Counted from the stretch's first letter, positions 1-5,047 are shown. The stretch is 5,047 nt of DNA from Lachnospiraceae bacterium (GCA_021200345.1 JAJQGR010000341.1:1-5047), one strand, 5' to 3'. Translations and numbers: made by a program. The notes: generated by a model not told the origin, from the letters alone.

Positions 1-373
1 TGTGGAAATCGGCGACGGCATCCGCGTATCTGAGAGCCTGGGCTCTGATAATAACGATGCCTTTTTCGCAGATGAAACCGGCATTCACAAGGCCACCAAC
101 CATTCCGGCGGCACCCTGGGAGGCATCAGCGACGGCTCTCCTCTGGTGCTCCGCGCTTATGTTAAGCCTACACCCTCTATCTTTCAAACCCAGCATACCG
201 TCAATCGGTCCGGAGAAAATACAGAAATTACCATCAAAGGCCGCCACGACCCCATCATCGTCCCCCGTGCGGTGGTGGTGATGGAAGCCATGACGGCCCT
301 GACCGTTCTGGACGCCCTGCTGATGAATATGACAGCAAAGCTTGACAGAATTATTGATTTTTATAAAGCGTAA
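1..373 (+). CDS. aroC: Chorismate synthase, C-terminal part (5' end outside window)
   Basis: This is the last 123 codons of chorismate synthase, which converts 5-enolpyruvylshikimate-3-phosphate to chorismate in the cytoplasm using reduced FMN. It is the last shared step toward aromatic amino acids and folate. Counting from position 2, the visible protein carries family signatures: RVSESLGSDNNDAF (8-21), NHSGG (33-37), GGIS (40-43), KPTPSI (55-60), GRHDP (80-84) and PRA (88-90), followed by the typical C-terminal EAMTALTVLDALL helix. Family members are usually about 350-390 aa, so roughly two thirds lie upstream of the window. The GTG at position 2 is an internal valine codon, not a start. 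The stop is TAA at 371-373. The gene converges on the lactonase-family gene with 13 bp between stop codons, and no U-tract terminator follows. The identification is firm. Confidence 0.96.
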   Translation, partial: VEIGDGIRVSESLGSDNNDAFFADETGIHKATNHSGGTLGGISDGSPLVLRAYVKPTPSIFQTQHTVNRSGENTEITIKGRHDPIIVPRAVVVMEAMTALTVLDALLMNMTAKLDRIIDFYKA

Positions 374-386
374 GGTTGGTCCATTT

Positions 387-1442
387 TCACTGCGTGAGCT
401 TATAGAAAATCACGCAGTTGGGCTCTCCCACCGGGATCTCCTTGGCGCACATGGCGATGGTTCCCTTTTCAAGATCCACATTGAAAAAGGTCATAGTATT
501 GGATTCGTGGTTCAGACTGACCAGGTGCTTATTGTCCGGAAAGAGCATGGCATCCTTGGGGTAGGAACCGCTGATGGGGAGGCAAAAAATCTTGGAAAGA
601 ATGCCCGTATCCTCATCTCTGTTAAAGATCACCACACTGTTGTCCCCGGCGTTGGAGCTGATCAGATATTTGTAATCCATGGAAAAATTCAGGGCGCTGG
701 CCGCCGCGTTTCCGGAAGTATAATTGCTCAGGGTGGAAATGGTCTGCACCTTTTCAAAATACGGGAGACCTTTTTCCTCTTCATAGCTGTATACCGTGAT
801 GAAATTTTTCATTTCATGGACGATGTAGACAAAACGGCCATCCTTACTGATCTTGATATGTCTGGGGGCGGAATCCGGTTCGGAGCGGATCACATCTACC
901 TGCTTGACCGTACCGTTTCTGTGATCGAGCTTGTAAACATTGGTATGATCAAGGCCCGAGTCCGCTACCAGCAGATATTTATTGTCTCTGGTCATCTTGG
1001 TACATACAATATGGGCGCGGAAGCTGCGATCCGCGATGCTTCCCATGCCTCTGTGATAAAGCTCATCCGTGATTCTGCCAATGGAACCGTCTTCGTTAAG
1101 CTTGAGCACAGTCAGCTTGCCGTCATGATAGCTGCCCACAAACAGAAATTTGTCCGCGTAATCCGTGGAAAGATAGCTGCCCCGCATACCATTGATGCCG
1201 GCGTGATTTAAGGTCTTCAGATCCCCGTTTTTCAATATTTCATAGGATTCCACACCGGTATCCGTGATGGAATACAGATATTTATTATTTTTGGAAAGAG
1301 TCAGATAGGAGGAATTGGTGATCTCCACCTCGTTCTTTGGATAAAAACGACCCTTTTCCATGTCTACATCAAAAATTTTAATTCCCAGATTGTCTCCCCG
1401 GGTATAGGTGGAAACATACGCTACATATTTATCTTCTGCCAT
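387..1442 (-). CDS. Lactonase-family seven-bladed beta-propeller protein (6-phosphogluconolactonase type, YbhE/YkgB-like)
   Basis: A 351-aa cytoplasmic protein of the lactonase family (Pfam PF10282), whose best-studied members hydrolyse 6-phosphogluconolactone to 6-phosphogluconate in the oxidative pentose phosphate pathway. Family landmarks are in order: an N-terminal YVAYVSTYT strand (6-14), FVGSYHDGKLTVLKL (101-115), RAHIV with the conserved His (142-146), VADSGLDHTNVY (159-170), APRHIKIS (192-199), VHEM (208-211), and YPKDAMLFPDNKHL (294-307) followed by a SLNHESNT motif. Repeated blade units of about 50 aa end in 'vtvy' or 'vvif' strands, and there is no signal peptide. The start is ATG at 1442, with AGGAGG at 1455-1450 and 7 nt of spacing. 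The length equals that of the usual enzyme. The family contains members with other or unknown substrates, so the exact lactone is not proven. A promoter-like site lies in the 73-bp gap upstream, so it need not depend on transcription of the small upstream gene. Confidence 0.88.
   Translation of the reverse strand: MAEDKYVAYVSTYTRGDNLGIKIFDVDMEKGRFYPKNEVEITNSSYLTLSKNNKYLYSITDTGVESYEILKNGDLKTLNHAGINGMRGSYLSTDYADKFLFVGSYHDGKLTVLKLNEDGSIGRITDELYHRGMGSIADRSFRAHIVCTKMTRDNKYLLVADSGLDHTNVYKLDHRNGTVKQVDVIRSEPDSAPRHIKISKDGRFVYIVHEMKNFITVYSYEEEKGLPYFEKVQTISTLSNYTSGNAAASALNFSMDYKYLISSNAGDNSVVIFNRDEDTGILSKIFCLPISGSYPKDAMLFPDNKHLVSLNHESNTMTFFNVDLEKGTIAMCAKEIPVGEPNCVIFYKLTQ
389..418. repeat. 9-bp perfect inverted repeat at the converging ends of aroC and the lactonase gene
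   Basis: ACTGCGTGA (389-397) and TCACGCAGT (410-418) are perfect reverse complements around a 12-nt loop (398-409). The left arm contains most of the lactonase stop codon (387-389 read on the minus strand) and its last codons. It can form a hairpin in transcripts of either strand, so it may end or stabilise both mRNAs. There is no T-run after the stem in either direction, so it is not a standard intrinsic terminator. The hairpin is seen directly; its role is inferred. Confidence 0.6.
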
Positions 1443-1467
1443 GGCCGCGCCTCCTGTTTGTCAGTTT

Positions 1468-1481
1468 AACACCGCTGTGTT
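1468..1481. promoter_or_regulatory. Imperfect palindrome in the lactonase-gene leader, possible operator
   Basis: AACACcgctGTGTT is a 14-bp dyad with one mismatched pair, placed between the TATAAT box and the ribosome binding site of the lactonase gene. It also fills part of the spacer of the alternative TTGACT/TAAACT promoter. The position fits a repressor site. On the plus strand it is followed by a few T's, but the 5-bp stem is too weak for a terminator and no plus-strand gene ends here. The regulator is unknown. Confidence 0.25.
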
Positions 1482-1490
1482 TTTAAGTCA

Positions 1491-1496
1491 ATTATA
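1491..1496 (-). promoter_or_regulatory. Candidate -10 box of the lactonase-gene promoter
   Basis: The minus strand reads TATAAT, a perfect sigma-A -10 box, in the 73-bp gap before the lactonase gene. It would give a leader of roughly 40 nt ending in the AGGAGG site. No good -35 hexamer lies 16-18 nt upstream, where the sequence is ATAGTA-like. An alternative pair, TTGACT (1491-1486) and TAAACT (1468-1463) with a 17-nt spacer, also exists, but it would place the transcript start right at the ribosome binding site. One of the two is likely used; which one is uncertain. Confidence 0.45.
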
Positions 1497-1515
1497 AACT
1501 GTATTTCCGCTGTTA

Positions 1516-1782
1516 CTATTCCCTCAGCACCGGATAGGGTGGAAACGGATACTGAACCGTTGTGAAATCTCCGGACGAACCGGGCATCAGCGCCTGGGGC
1601 ACCTGGCAGCTGCAATCATTTTGCACCATATCACTATCCGCTGTACAGCAGCCGCAGTCCTCTAAGCTGCCTGCCCCAAACCTCTGCTTCAAGCTGACAG
1701 TGTCAGCTCTGCTGTCAGTACAACAGCCGCAGTTTTGGTTTGCGGCCAGTAAAAAGATACATATCATCCACAAAAACTCCAT
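1516..1782 (-). CDS. Small cysteine-rich hypothetical protein with hydrophobic N-terminus
   Basis: An 88-aa protein that I cannot assign to a characterised family. It begins with a hydrophobic stretch (MEFLWMICIFLLAA, 1-14) that could be a short membrane segment or an uncleaved signal. This is followed by two copies of CGCCT (18-22 and 43-47), a CSC (57-59) and a Pro/Tyr-rich tail (QYPFPPYPVL, 77-86). Nine cysteines are visible: 8, 18, 20, 21, 43, 45, 46, 57 and 59. Such spacing suggests disulfide formation or metal binding, which is inference. I chose ATG at 1782 because AAAGGG (1794-1789) sits 6 nt upstream; an in-frame GTG at 1797 would add five residues but has a poorer site. The stop is TAG. 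It lies 75 bp downstream of the GlgX-like gene with no clear terminator or good promoter between, so co-transcription is likely. Short Cys-rich proteins with a similar leading hydrophobic segment are, from memory, common in clostridia and mostly uncharacterised. Confidence 0.6.
   Translation of the reverse strand: MEFLWMICIFLLAANQNCGCCTDSRADTVSLKQRFGAGSLEDCGCCTADSDMVQNDCSCQVPQALMPGSSGDFTTVQYPFPPYPVLRE
1641..1733. repeat. Two 18-bp imperfect direct repeats encoding the CGCCT motifs
   Basis: CTGTACAGCAGCCGCAGT (1641-1658) and CAGTACAACAGCCGCAGT (1716-1733) match at 16 of 18 positions and start exactly 75 bp (25 codons) apart. Read on the minus strand they encode the two DCGCCT/NCGCCT motifs of the small cysteine-rich protein. 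The conserved reading frame and spacing suggest an internal duplication of a 25-residue unit, although the sequence between the motifs has diverged. Confidence 0.6.
1692..1708. repeat. Perfect 17-bp palindrome inside the small Cys-rich gene
   Basis: AGCTGACA-g-TGTCAGCT is a perfect dyad with 8-bp arms around one central base. A further CTGTCAG follows at 1712. It falls in codons for the spacer between the two CGCC motifs (Arg-Ala-Asp-Thr-Val-Ser). It could be a protein binding site or an accident of codon choice. With a 1-nt centre it would make a short hairpin with the inner pairs unformed. Confidence 0.35.
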
Positions 1783-1857
1783 GGATAACCCTTTCACAGT
1801 CTTTTACTTTAATTTATGCGGCGCGCCGGATGCGGTGCCTGTCATCTTTGCTGGAAA

Positions 1858-3756
1858 CTAAAATCCCGTTCGTTCGTCACCAACGGAAGGTTCCTCAACA
1901 AAGCCAGGCTCCCTGACAGCCTCCAGCACATAAATTGTCCTGGCAGGAACCGTAAGCGTTCTCGCAAATTCATGATCCTCCGGCAGCTTTTCCGTAGCAA
2001 GCACCACCTGCCATCGCATCCCCTTGCGCAGCAGAGGCAAAGCGCATTCATGAGCCTGCCAGTGCATATTGAATACCAGGAACAGAAGACTGTCCGGCTC
2101 TCCCTGGGGTGTCACGGCATAGGCGCCGTTCAGCAGCACGCCCAGCTCTCTTCTGTATGGCTCAGAGGATGTCATATAGGCCTCCAGCCCATGGAAAGAA
2201 ATGTCCGGATAGCCAAGGCCCTTCACATCCGCGCCGGTCAGGGGCTGTTCCATGTGCAAAATCGGATGCTCCCTGCGAAACGTAAGAAGTTCCTTTACAA
2301 ACTGATAATGCCCTCCATTCTTTTTCAGGTCGCGCCAGTTGACCCAGGAAATCTCATTATCCTGATTATAGGGGTTATTGTTGCCTCTCTGGGTTTTGGA
2401 CATCTCATCGCCCATGTAAAGATAGGGTGTGCCCTGGCTTAAGGCAAGCATGGCAAAAATATTCCTTTTCTGCTTTTCACGGAGAGCGTTCACCGCCCTC
2501 TTGCGGGATGGCCCCTCCTCACCGCAGTTCCAGCTGTGATTGTCATTGGAGCCGTCCCGATTGTCTTCGCCGTTGTCTTCATTATGCTTATAATCATAGC
2601 ATACCAGGTCGTTGACCCGGAAGCTGTTATAATCAGCTATACTGTTCATGTAAGCCACAGACCGGCCGTTTTTCTTCAGCACCTCCATCATGTCGCTTAA
2701 GGTGTACTCATCCCCTTTCAGGAACCGGCGGTAAGCGATCATGGGTCCTTCATTGAAAGCGCAAAGGCGTTTTGTCATAAACTTTTCGTTTCTGTCAGTA
2801 CCCGAAGCGTCCTCAAAGCCATAATAAATCAGCTTCACATCAGACAGCAGCGGTGCATTTTTGATCATTTCCATATTGATATGATCCGCCAGAAGCTGAA
2901 AGCCATCCACCTGATATTCCAGTGTCCAGTGCTCCAGAATGGAGAGAATCTCCCGCTCATTGACCGTGCGCGGAAAATAAAACTGCATCCAAAGCTCCAT
3001 CCCCCGTACATGGCAGGCCTTCACCAGATCCTTAAATTCCGAGGAGGCGTCCCTGCCCGCCGCATAAGATGCCTTCGGCGCGTAATAAAAGCCCTCCTGA
3101 TATCCCCAGTAGTTCAGATGTTTCCGTTCTGTATCCGCCTTTGGGGGCAGATAGGCGCCATAAGCCGCTCCGGCAGGATCAGATTCCCGATCCATGTGAG
3201 TGGCTTCTATAAATTCATAGGCAGGCTGCAAAAGCAGACAGGTAACGCCAAGCTCTTTAAGATAATCCAGTTTTTCTGTCACGCCCGCAAAGGTTCCCTT
3301 ATGCTTACAGCCGCTGCTTGGGTGCTTTGTAAACCCCCGCACATGAAGTCCATAGACCACTGCCTGGGAAAAGGAAATATGCGGCTGCTTCGTGTTCTCC
3401 CAGTTATAGTCTCTCCTGGTCAGAACGCTCTCCATCTGAGAAGCCGCAAGCTCCTCCCCATAAGCGTGCTTCACAAACTGAGCGCCGTTTTTATCCGGTA
3501 CTGTTTTATCTCCCTCATAAAAGGAAGCCAGTTCATACCCTGCCGGCACATTCTCTATCTGCATGGAATAAACGCTTCCGCAGCGATAGGTCTCCTCAAA
3601 GGGAATCCGAAGCTCCTCCGACCCGGAACGTGTGGATTTCAACACCACCCCGCAGTTTGTCTCCTGTGATACAAAGGAGGCCCGAATGGCGCGGCCCTGA
3701 CGCCGAATGCCCAGTGGATAAGGTGCCGAAGATCTGGTGGTAATGGTATTGTTCAT
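1858..3756 (-). CDS. GlgX/isoamylase-like GH13 protein with degenerate catalytic motifs (probable pseudoenzyme)
   Basis: A 632-aa protein close in length to GlgX (about 660 aa), the debranching enzyme that cleaves alpha-1,6 branches of glycogen. The order of parts matches the GH13_11 group. It has a CBM48-like beta domain (about 13-100), a barrel from VVYGLHVRGFTKH (133-145) through LNYWGY (214-219), the stretches KHNEDNGEDNRDG (390-402) and MGDEMSKTQRGNNNPYNQDN (448-467), and a C-terminal beta domain (about 520-612). The catalytic regions are altered. Region I, normally DVVFNH, is QFYFPR (258-263). Region II, normally GFRFDLA, is GFQLLAD (285-291), so the nucleophile Asp is Leu289. Region III, normally LIAEPWD, reads LIYYGFED (309-316), so the acid Glu is Tyr312. 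Region IV HDG aligns best with YNS (376-378), though Asp375 is nearby. Hydrolase activity is therefore doubtful; glucan binding or regulation is possible. There is no signal peptide. ATG at 3756 has AAAGGAG (3771-3765) 8 nt upstream. The frame is intact. Confidence 0.85.
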   Translation of the reverse strand: MNNTITTRSSAPYPLGIRRQGRAIRASFVSQETNCGVVLKSTRSGSEELRIPFEETYRCGSVYSMQIENVPAGYELASFYEGDKTVPDKNGAQFVKHAYGEELAASQMESVLTRRDYNWENTKQPHISFSQAVVYGLHVRGFTKHPSSGCKHKGTFAGVTEKLDYLKELGVTCLLLQPAYEFIEATHMDRESDPAGAAYGAYLPPKADTERKHLNYWGYQEGFYYAPKASYAAGRDASSEFKDLVKACHVRGMELWMQFYFPRTVNEREILSILEHWTLEYQVDGFQLLADHINMEMIKNAPLLSDVKLIYYGFEDASGTDRNEKFMTKRLCAFNEGPMIAYRRFLKGDEYTLSDMMEVLKKNGRSVAYMNSIADYNSFRVNDLVCYDYKHNEDNGEDNRDGSNDNHSWNCGEEGPSRKRAVNALREKQKRNIFAMLALSQGTPYLYMGDEMSKTQRGNNNPYNQDNEISWVNWRDLKKNGGHYQFVKELLTFRREHPILHMEQPLTGADVKGLGYPDISFHGLEAYMTSSEPYRRELGVLLNGAYAVTPQGEPDSLLFLVFNMHWQAHECALPLLRKGMRWQVVLATEKLPEDHEFARTLTVPARTIYVLEAVREPGFVEEPSVGDERTGF

Positions 3757-3788
3757 GAGCGGTTCTCCTTTGAATCATATTATGCTTT

Positions 3789-3818
3789 ATTTTACCATAC
3801 ATCGCATAACAGAGTAAA
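3789..3818 (-). promoter_or_regulatory. Candidate promoter of the GlgX-like gene
   Basis: On the minus strand TTTACT (3818-3813) is followed after 18 nt by TAAAAT (3794-3789). The -10 is preceded by TGG, giving an extended -10 (TGgTAAAAT). The transcript would start about 3782 and run some 25 nt before the ATG at 3756, with the AAAGGAG site in between. It is divergent from the DUF1292 promoter, whose -35 box starts 31 bp away. Confidence 0.55.
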
Positions 3819-3848
3819 GAAATTCTTTTAACAAGCGGGAATATCCGG

Positions 3849-3877
3849 TTGCAATTTTTCACAAAAAAGCGTAGTAT
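3849..3877 (+). promoter_or_regulatory. Candidate promoter of the DUF1292 gene
   Basis: TTGCAA (3849-3854), a 17-nt spacer, then TAGTAT (3872-3877). This is a good sigma-A-like pair with the ideal spacing. The transcript would start near 3884, giving a leader of only about 23 nt that contains the GAAAGGAGGA ribosome binding site (3891-3900). Confidence 0.6.
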
Positions 3878-3906
3878 AGGAAACGCTTTTGAAAGGAGGA
3901 TTCCCC

Positions 3907-4227
3907 ATGACATACGAAAATGAACCCGTGGATGAAGAAATGACCGTCACCCTGGATCTGGAGGACGGACGCACGGTAGAATGCGCCGTCATCACCATTC
4001 TGGAGGTGGAAGGCAGGGATTATATCGTGCTGCAGCCCCTGGATGATAACGGTGAAAATGAGGACGGTGAGGTCTGGTTTTATCGCTACAGTGAAAATCC
4101 GGACAATCCGGCAGAGGAACCAAAGCTTGGCTACATTGATGACGATGCCGAGTACGAAGCCGTCGAGGACGCCTTTGAGGAATTCCTGGATGATGTGGAA
4201 TTCGACGAAATCGTGGACGAAGAATAA
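3907..4227 (+). CDS. DUF1292 family protein (YrzB-like), small acidic cytoplasmic protein
   Basis: A 106-aa, very acidic protein of the DUF1292 family (Pfam PF06949), which includes Bacillus YrzB. The family is of unknown function. The core fits in order: TVTLDLEDGRTVECAVITIL (13-32), then VEGRDYIVLQPLDDNGE (34-50), then EVWFYRYSE (55-63), then a linker into LGYIDDDAEYEAVEDAFEEF (74-93). The C-terminus is rich in Asp and Glu and ends in DEE. There is no membrane segment or signal. ATG at 3907 is chosen because GAAAGGAGGA at 3891-3900 is correctly spaced (6 nt); an upstream in-frame TTG at 3889 overlaps that site and is unlikely. The gene appears monocistronic, with its own promoter upstream and a terminator 15 nt after the TAA. 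In Bacillus, yrzB sits in a small operon with yrzL and yrrK; that context is absent here. Confidence 0.85.
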   Translation: MTYENEPVDEEMTVTLDLEDGRTVECAVITILEVEGRDYIVLQPLDDNGENEDGEVWFYRYSENPDNPAEEPKLGYIDDDAEYEAVEDAFEEFLDDVEFDEIVDEE

Positions 4228-4241
4228 AGCCATCGGGAAAC

Positions 4242-4286
4242 CCGCCGCAGGATCAAATCATAAAGATGATCTCACGGCGGTTTTTT
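4242..4286 (+). terminator. Rho-independent terminator after the DUF1292 gene, overlapping the helicase 3' end
   Basis: CCGCCG (4242-4247) pairs with CGGCGG (4275-4280). Inside, after a 2x2 mismatch, GGATCA (4250-4255) pairs with TGATCT (4267-4272, one G-T pair). The loop is 11 nt and the hairpin is followed by six T's (4281-4286). It serves the plus-strand DUF1292 transcript. The helicase stop codon (4258-4260, minus strand) lies in the loop, so the same hairpin ends up at the tail of the helicase mRNA. On that strand it is followed only by GGGTTTCCC, so termination there would be weaker. Confidence 0.85.
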
Positions 4287-5047
4287 CTTCCAGCAGATTG
4301 TGAAGAAACATGCTGGGCCTCTTCAAATGCCCCGCCTCCCCGCTGATATAGTAAATTTCCAGCGTATGCTTTGCCCTGGTCATGGCCACGTACAAAAGGC
4401 TGCGCTTCTCCTCAATCTCTGCTTTGGACAGATTTTTACCCCTGGGCATTCTGCCCTCGTTGACATCCGGAAGGATCACGGTATCATATTCCAGCCCCTT
4501 GGAGCCGTGCATGGTCATCAGGTGCACACCGCTTTGGGGCTTTGTCTGTTTATTTTTGCTCTCCCGAAGTTGAAGCATACGTTCCGTCTCCACATAGTCC
4601 AGCCAGTCTTTTACCTCGATGTACTGTTCCATTTCTCCGGAAATCTCCTCAAACTGCTCCATCGTTTCCTCGTACTGATCTTCTGCGTCAGCCAATGTAT
4701 TTTTCAGGTATCGGCCGTAACCGATTCCAATCCAGATATACTTCATGGCAAGGGCGGGGCGCATTCCCTTCAGATGCTTTACCTGGGACGCCAGGGGCGC
4801 CGGAAGGGCAGTAAAATTCACAATCTGCTCCCGGGTGATAAAGCGGTTGGGTTTATTGGCAATCCTTAAGATATCCTTTCTCTCCCCTTTTCCCAGACCC
4901 AGCTTCAGATAAGCTTCCACATCCAGATACCAGTCCTCATCAAAAACGCTTTTAACCTTTTCTTTGATCTGGTAAGGGATCTTTGCTTTTCTCAGACGGT
5001 GAGTAAAGGCTCCCAGCTCCTTGTTGGTACGGCAGATCAGGGCGCAC
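4258..5047 (-). CDS. UvrD/Rep/PcrA-type ATP-dependent DNA helicase, C-terminal part (start outside window)
   Basis: The frame is open to the window edge, giving 262 visible residues of a superfamily 1A helicase that unwinds DNA with ATP in repair or replication. The visible part begins with the family IV-region motif CALICRTNKELG, then LRKAKIPYQI and a 2B-domain-like stretch (DVEAYLKLGLGKGERKDILR). Motif V is HLMTMHGSKGLEYD (visible 175-188) and motif VI is LLYVAMTRAKHTL (about 217-229), with the conserved Arg at visible residue 224. An acidic, probably helical segment (about 119-155) precedes motif V. The protein ends only about 33 residues after motif VI with no long C-terminal tail, unlike PcrA, so I give no symbol. 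It could be one of the shorter UvrD-like helicases of clostridia. The GTG at 4920 is an internal Val codon within the conserved region, not a start. The stop TGA lies in the loop of the DUF1292 terminator. Confidence 0.92.
   Translation of the reverse strand, partial: CALICRTNKELGAFTHRLRKAKIPYQIKEKVKSVFDEDWYLDVEAYLKLGLGKGERKDILRIANKPNRFITREQIVNFTALPAPLASQVKHLKGMRPALAMKYIWIGIGYGRYLKNTLADAEDQYEETMEQFEEISGEMEQYIEVKDWLDYVETERMLQLRESKNKQTKPQSGVHLMTMHGSKGLEYDTVILPDVNEGRMPRGKNLSKAEIEEKRSLLYVAMTRAKHTLEIYYISGEAGHLKRPSMFLHNLLEEKTAVRSSL

Noticed and set aside
342..1211. A 289-codon open frame on the plus strand
   Set aside because: It is antisense to the lactonase gene, which has clear family motifs and an AGGAGG site; the plus-strand product resembles no known family and overlaps the aroC end.
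1467..1484. AACAC/GTGTT hairpin followed by T's on the plus strand, considered as a terminator
   Set aside because: Only a 5-bp, partly AT stem, and no plus-strand gene ends upstream; kept only as a weak operator candidate.
1816..1835. GC-rich CGGCGCGCCG palindrome (1819-1828) flanked by two ATGCGG copies, considered as a terminator of the GlgX-like gene
   Set aside because: The palindrome has no room for a loop and no T-run follows on the minus strand (ATAAATTAAAG), so I cannot support termination; it is probably a chance GC-rich patch in the 75-bp gap.
1562..1861. A 99-codon open frame on the plus strand across the small Cys-rich gene
   Set aside because: It starts at a GTG with no ribosome binding site upstream. 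The minus-strand reading has AAAGGG before ATG, a patterned CGCC repeat and fits the direction of its neighbours.
1816..2442. A 208-codon open frame on the plus strand
   Set aside because: Antisense to the GlgX-like gene, with low-complexity shadow composition and no recognisable motif.
2881..3669. A 262-codon open frame on the plus strand
   Set aside because: Antisense to the conserved GH13 barrel of the GlgX-like gene; no family resemblance.
3859..4233. A 124-codon open frame on the minus strand
   Set aside because: Antisense to the DUF1292 gene, which has promoter, ribosome binding site and terminator in the plus direction. Its hydrophobic look reflects reading acidic codons in reverse.
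4300..4869. A 189-codon open frame on the plus strand
   Set aside because: Antisense to helicase motifs V and VI; no ribosome binding site or family motif.
1..5047. CRISPR arrays, tRNA or rRNA genes, insertion sequences, riboswitches
   Set aside because: No regularly spaced repeats, no cloverleaf or rRNA-like sequence, no transposase motifs and no long structured leader: every intergenic gap is 150 bp or shorter.

Overview
The window looks like chromosomal DNA of a low-to-mid GC Bacillota, most likely a clostridial gut lineage such as Lachnospiraceae. This is inferred from the strong AGGAGG-type ribosome binding sites, the DUF1292 protein, the GlgX-like protein type and the small CxCC protein; no rRNA or other marker fixes the taxon. 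There are six protein genes and no RNA gene, mobile element or CRISPR array that I can support.

Layout. Positions 1-373 (+) hold the 3' end of chorismate synthase (aroC). It converges, with 13 bp between stop codons, on a 351-aa lactonase-family beta-propeller gene (387-1442, -). A 9-bp inverted repeat overlaps the lactonase stop codon. Upstream of the lactonase on the same strand lie a small cysteine-rich protein (1516-1782, -) and then a 632-aa GlgX/isoamylase-like GH13 protein (1858-3756, -). A 150-bp divergent control region (3757-3906) separates that gene from a 106-aa acidic DUF1292 protein (3907-4227, +). A rho-independent terminator (4242-4286) follows DUF1292 and also covers the end of a UvrD-type helicase gene (4258 to beyond 5047, -) that runs out of the window.

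Function. aroC belongs to aromatic amino acid synthesis, the lactonase-family protein may act in sugar-acid metabolism, and the helicase acts in DNA repair or replication. These look like unlinked housekeeping genes. The GlgX-like gene and the small cysteine-rich gene are plausibly one transcription unit, with the lactonase probably having its own promoter.

The most notable point is that the GlgX-like protein has the family's overall architecture (CBM48-like N-terminus, GH13 barrel, C-terminal beta domain) and retains the GlgX signature stretches. Yet it lacks the expected catalytic residues at the GH13 nucleophile and general acid, probably also at the third Asp, and region I is altered. It reads as an intact, non-decaying pseudoenzyme, possibly a glucan-binding or regulatory protein. 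The second point is the adjacent 88-aa protein with a hydrophobic N-terminus and repeated CGCC motifs, to which I cannot assign a function.
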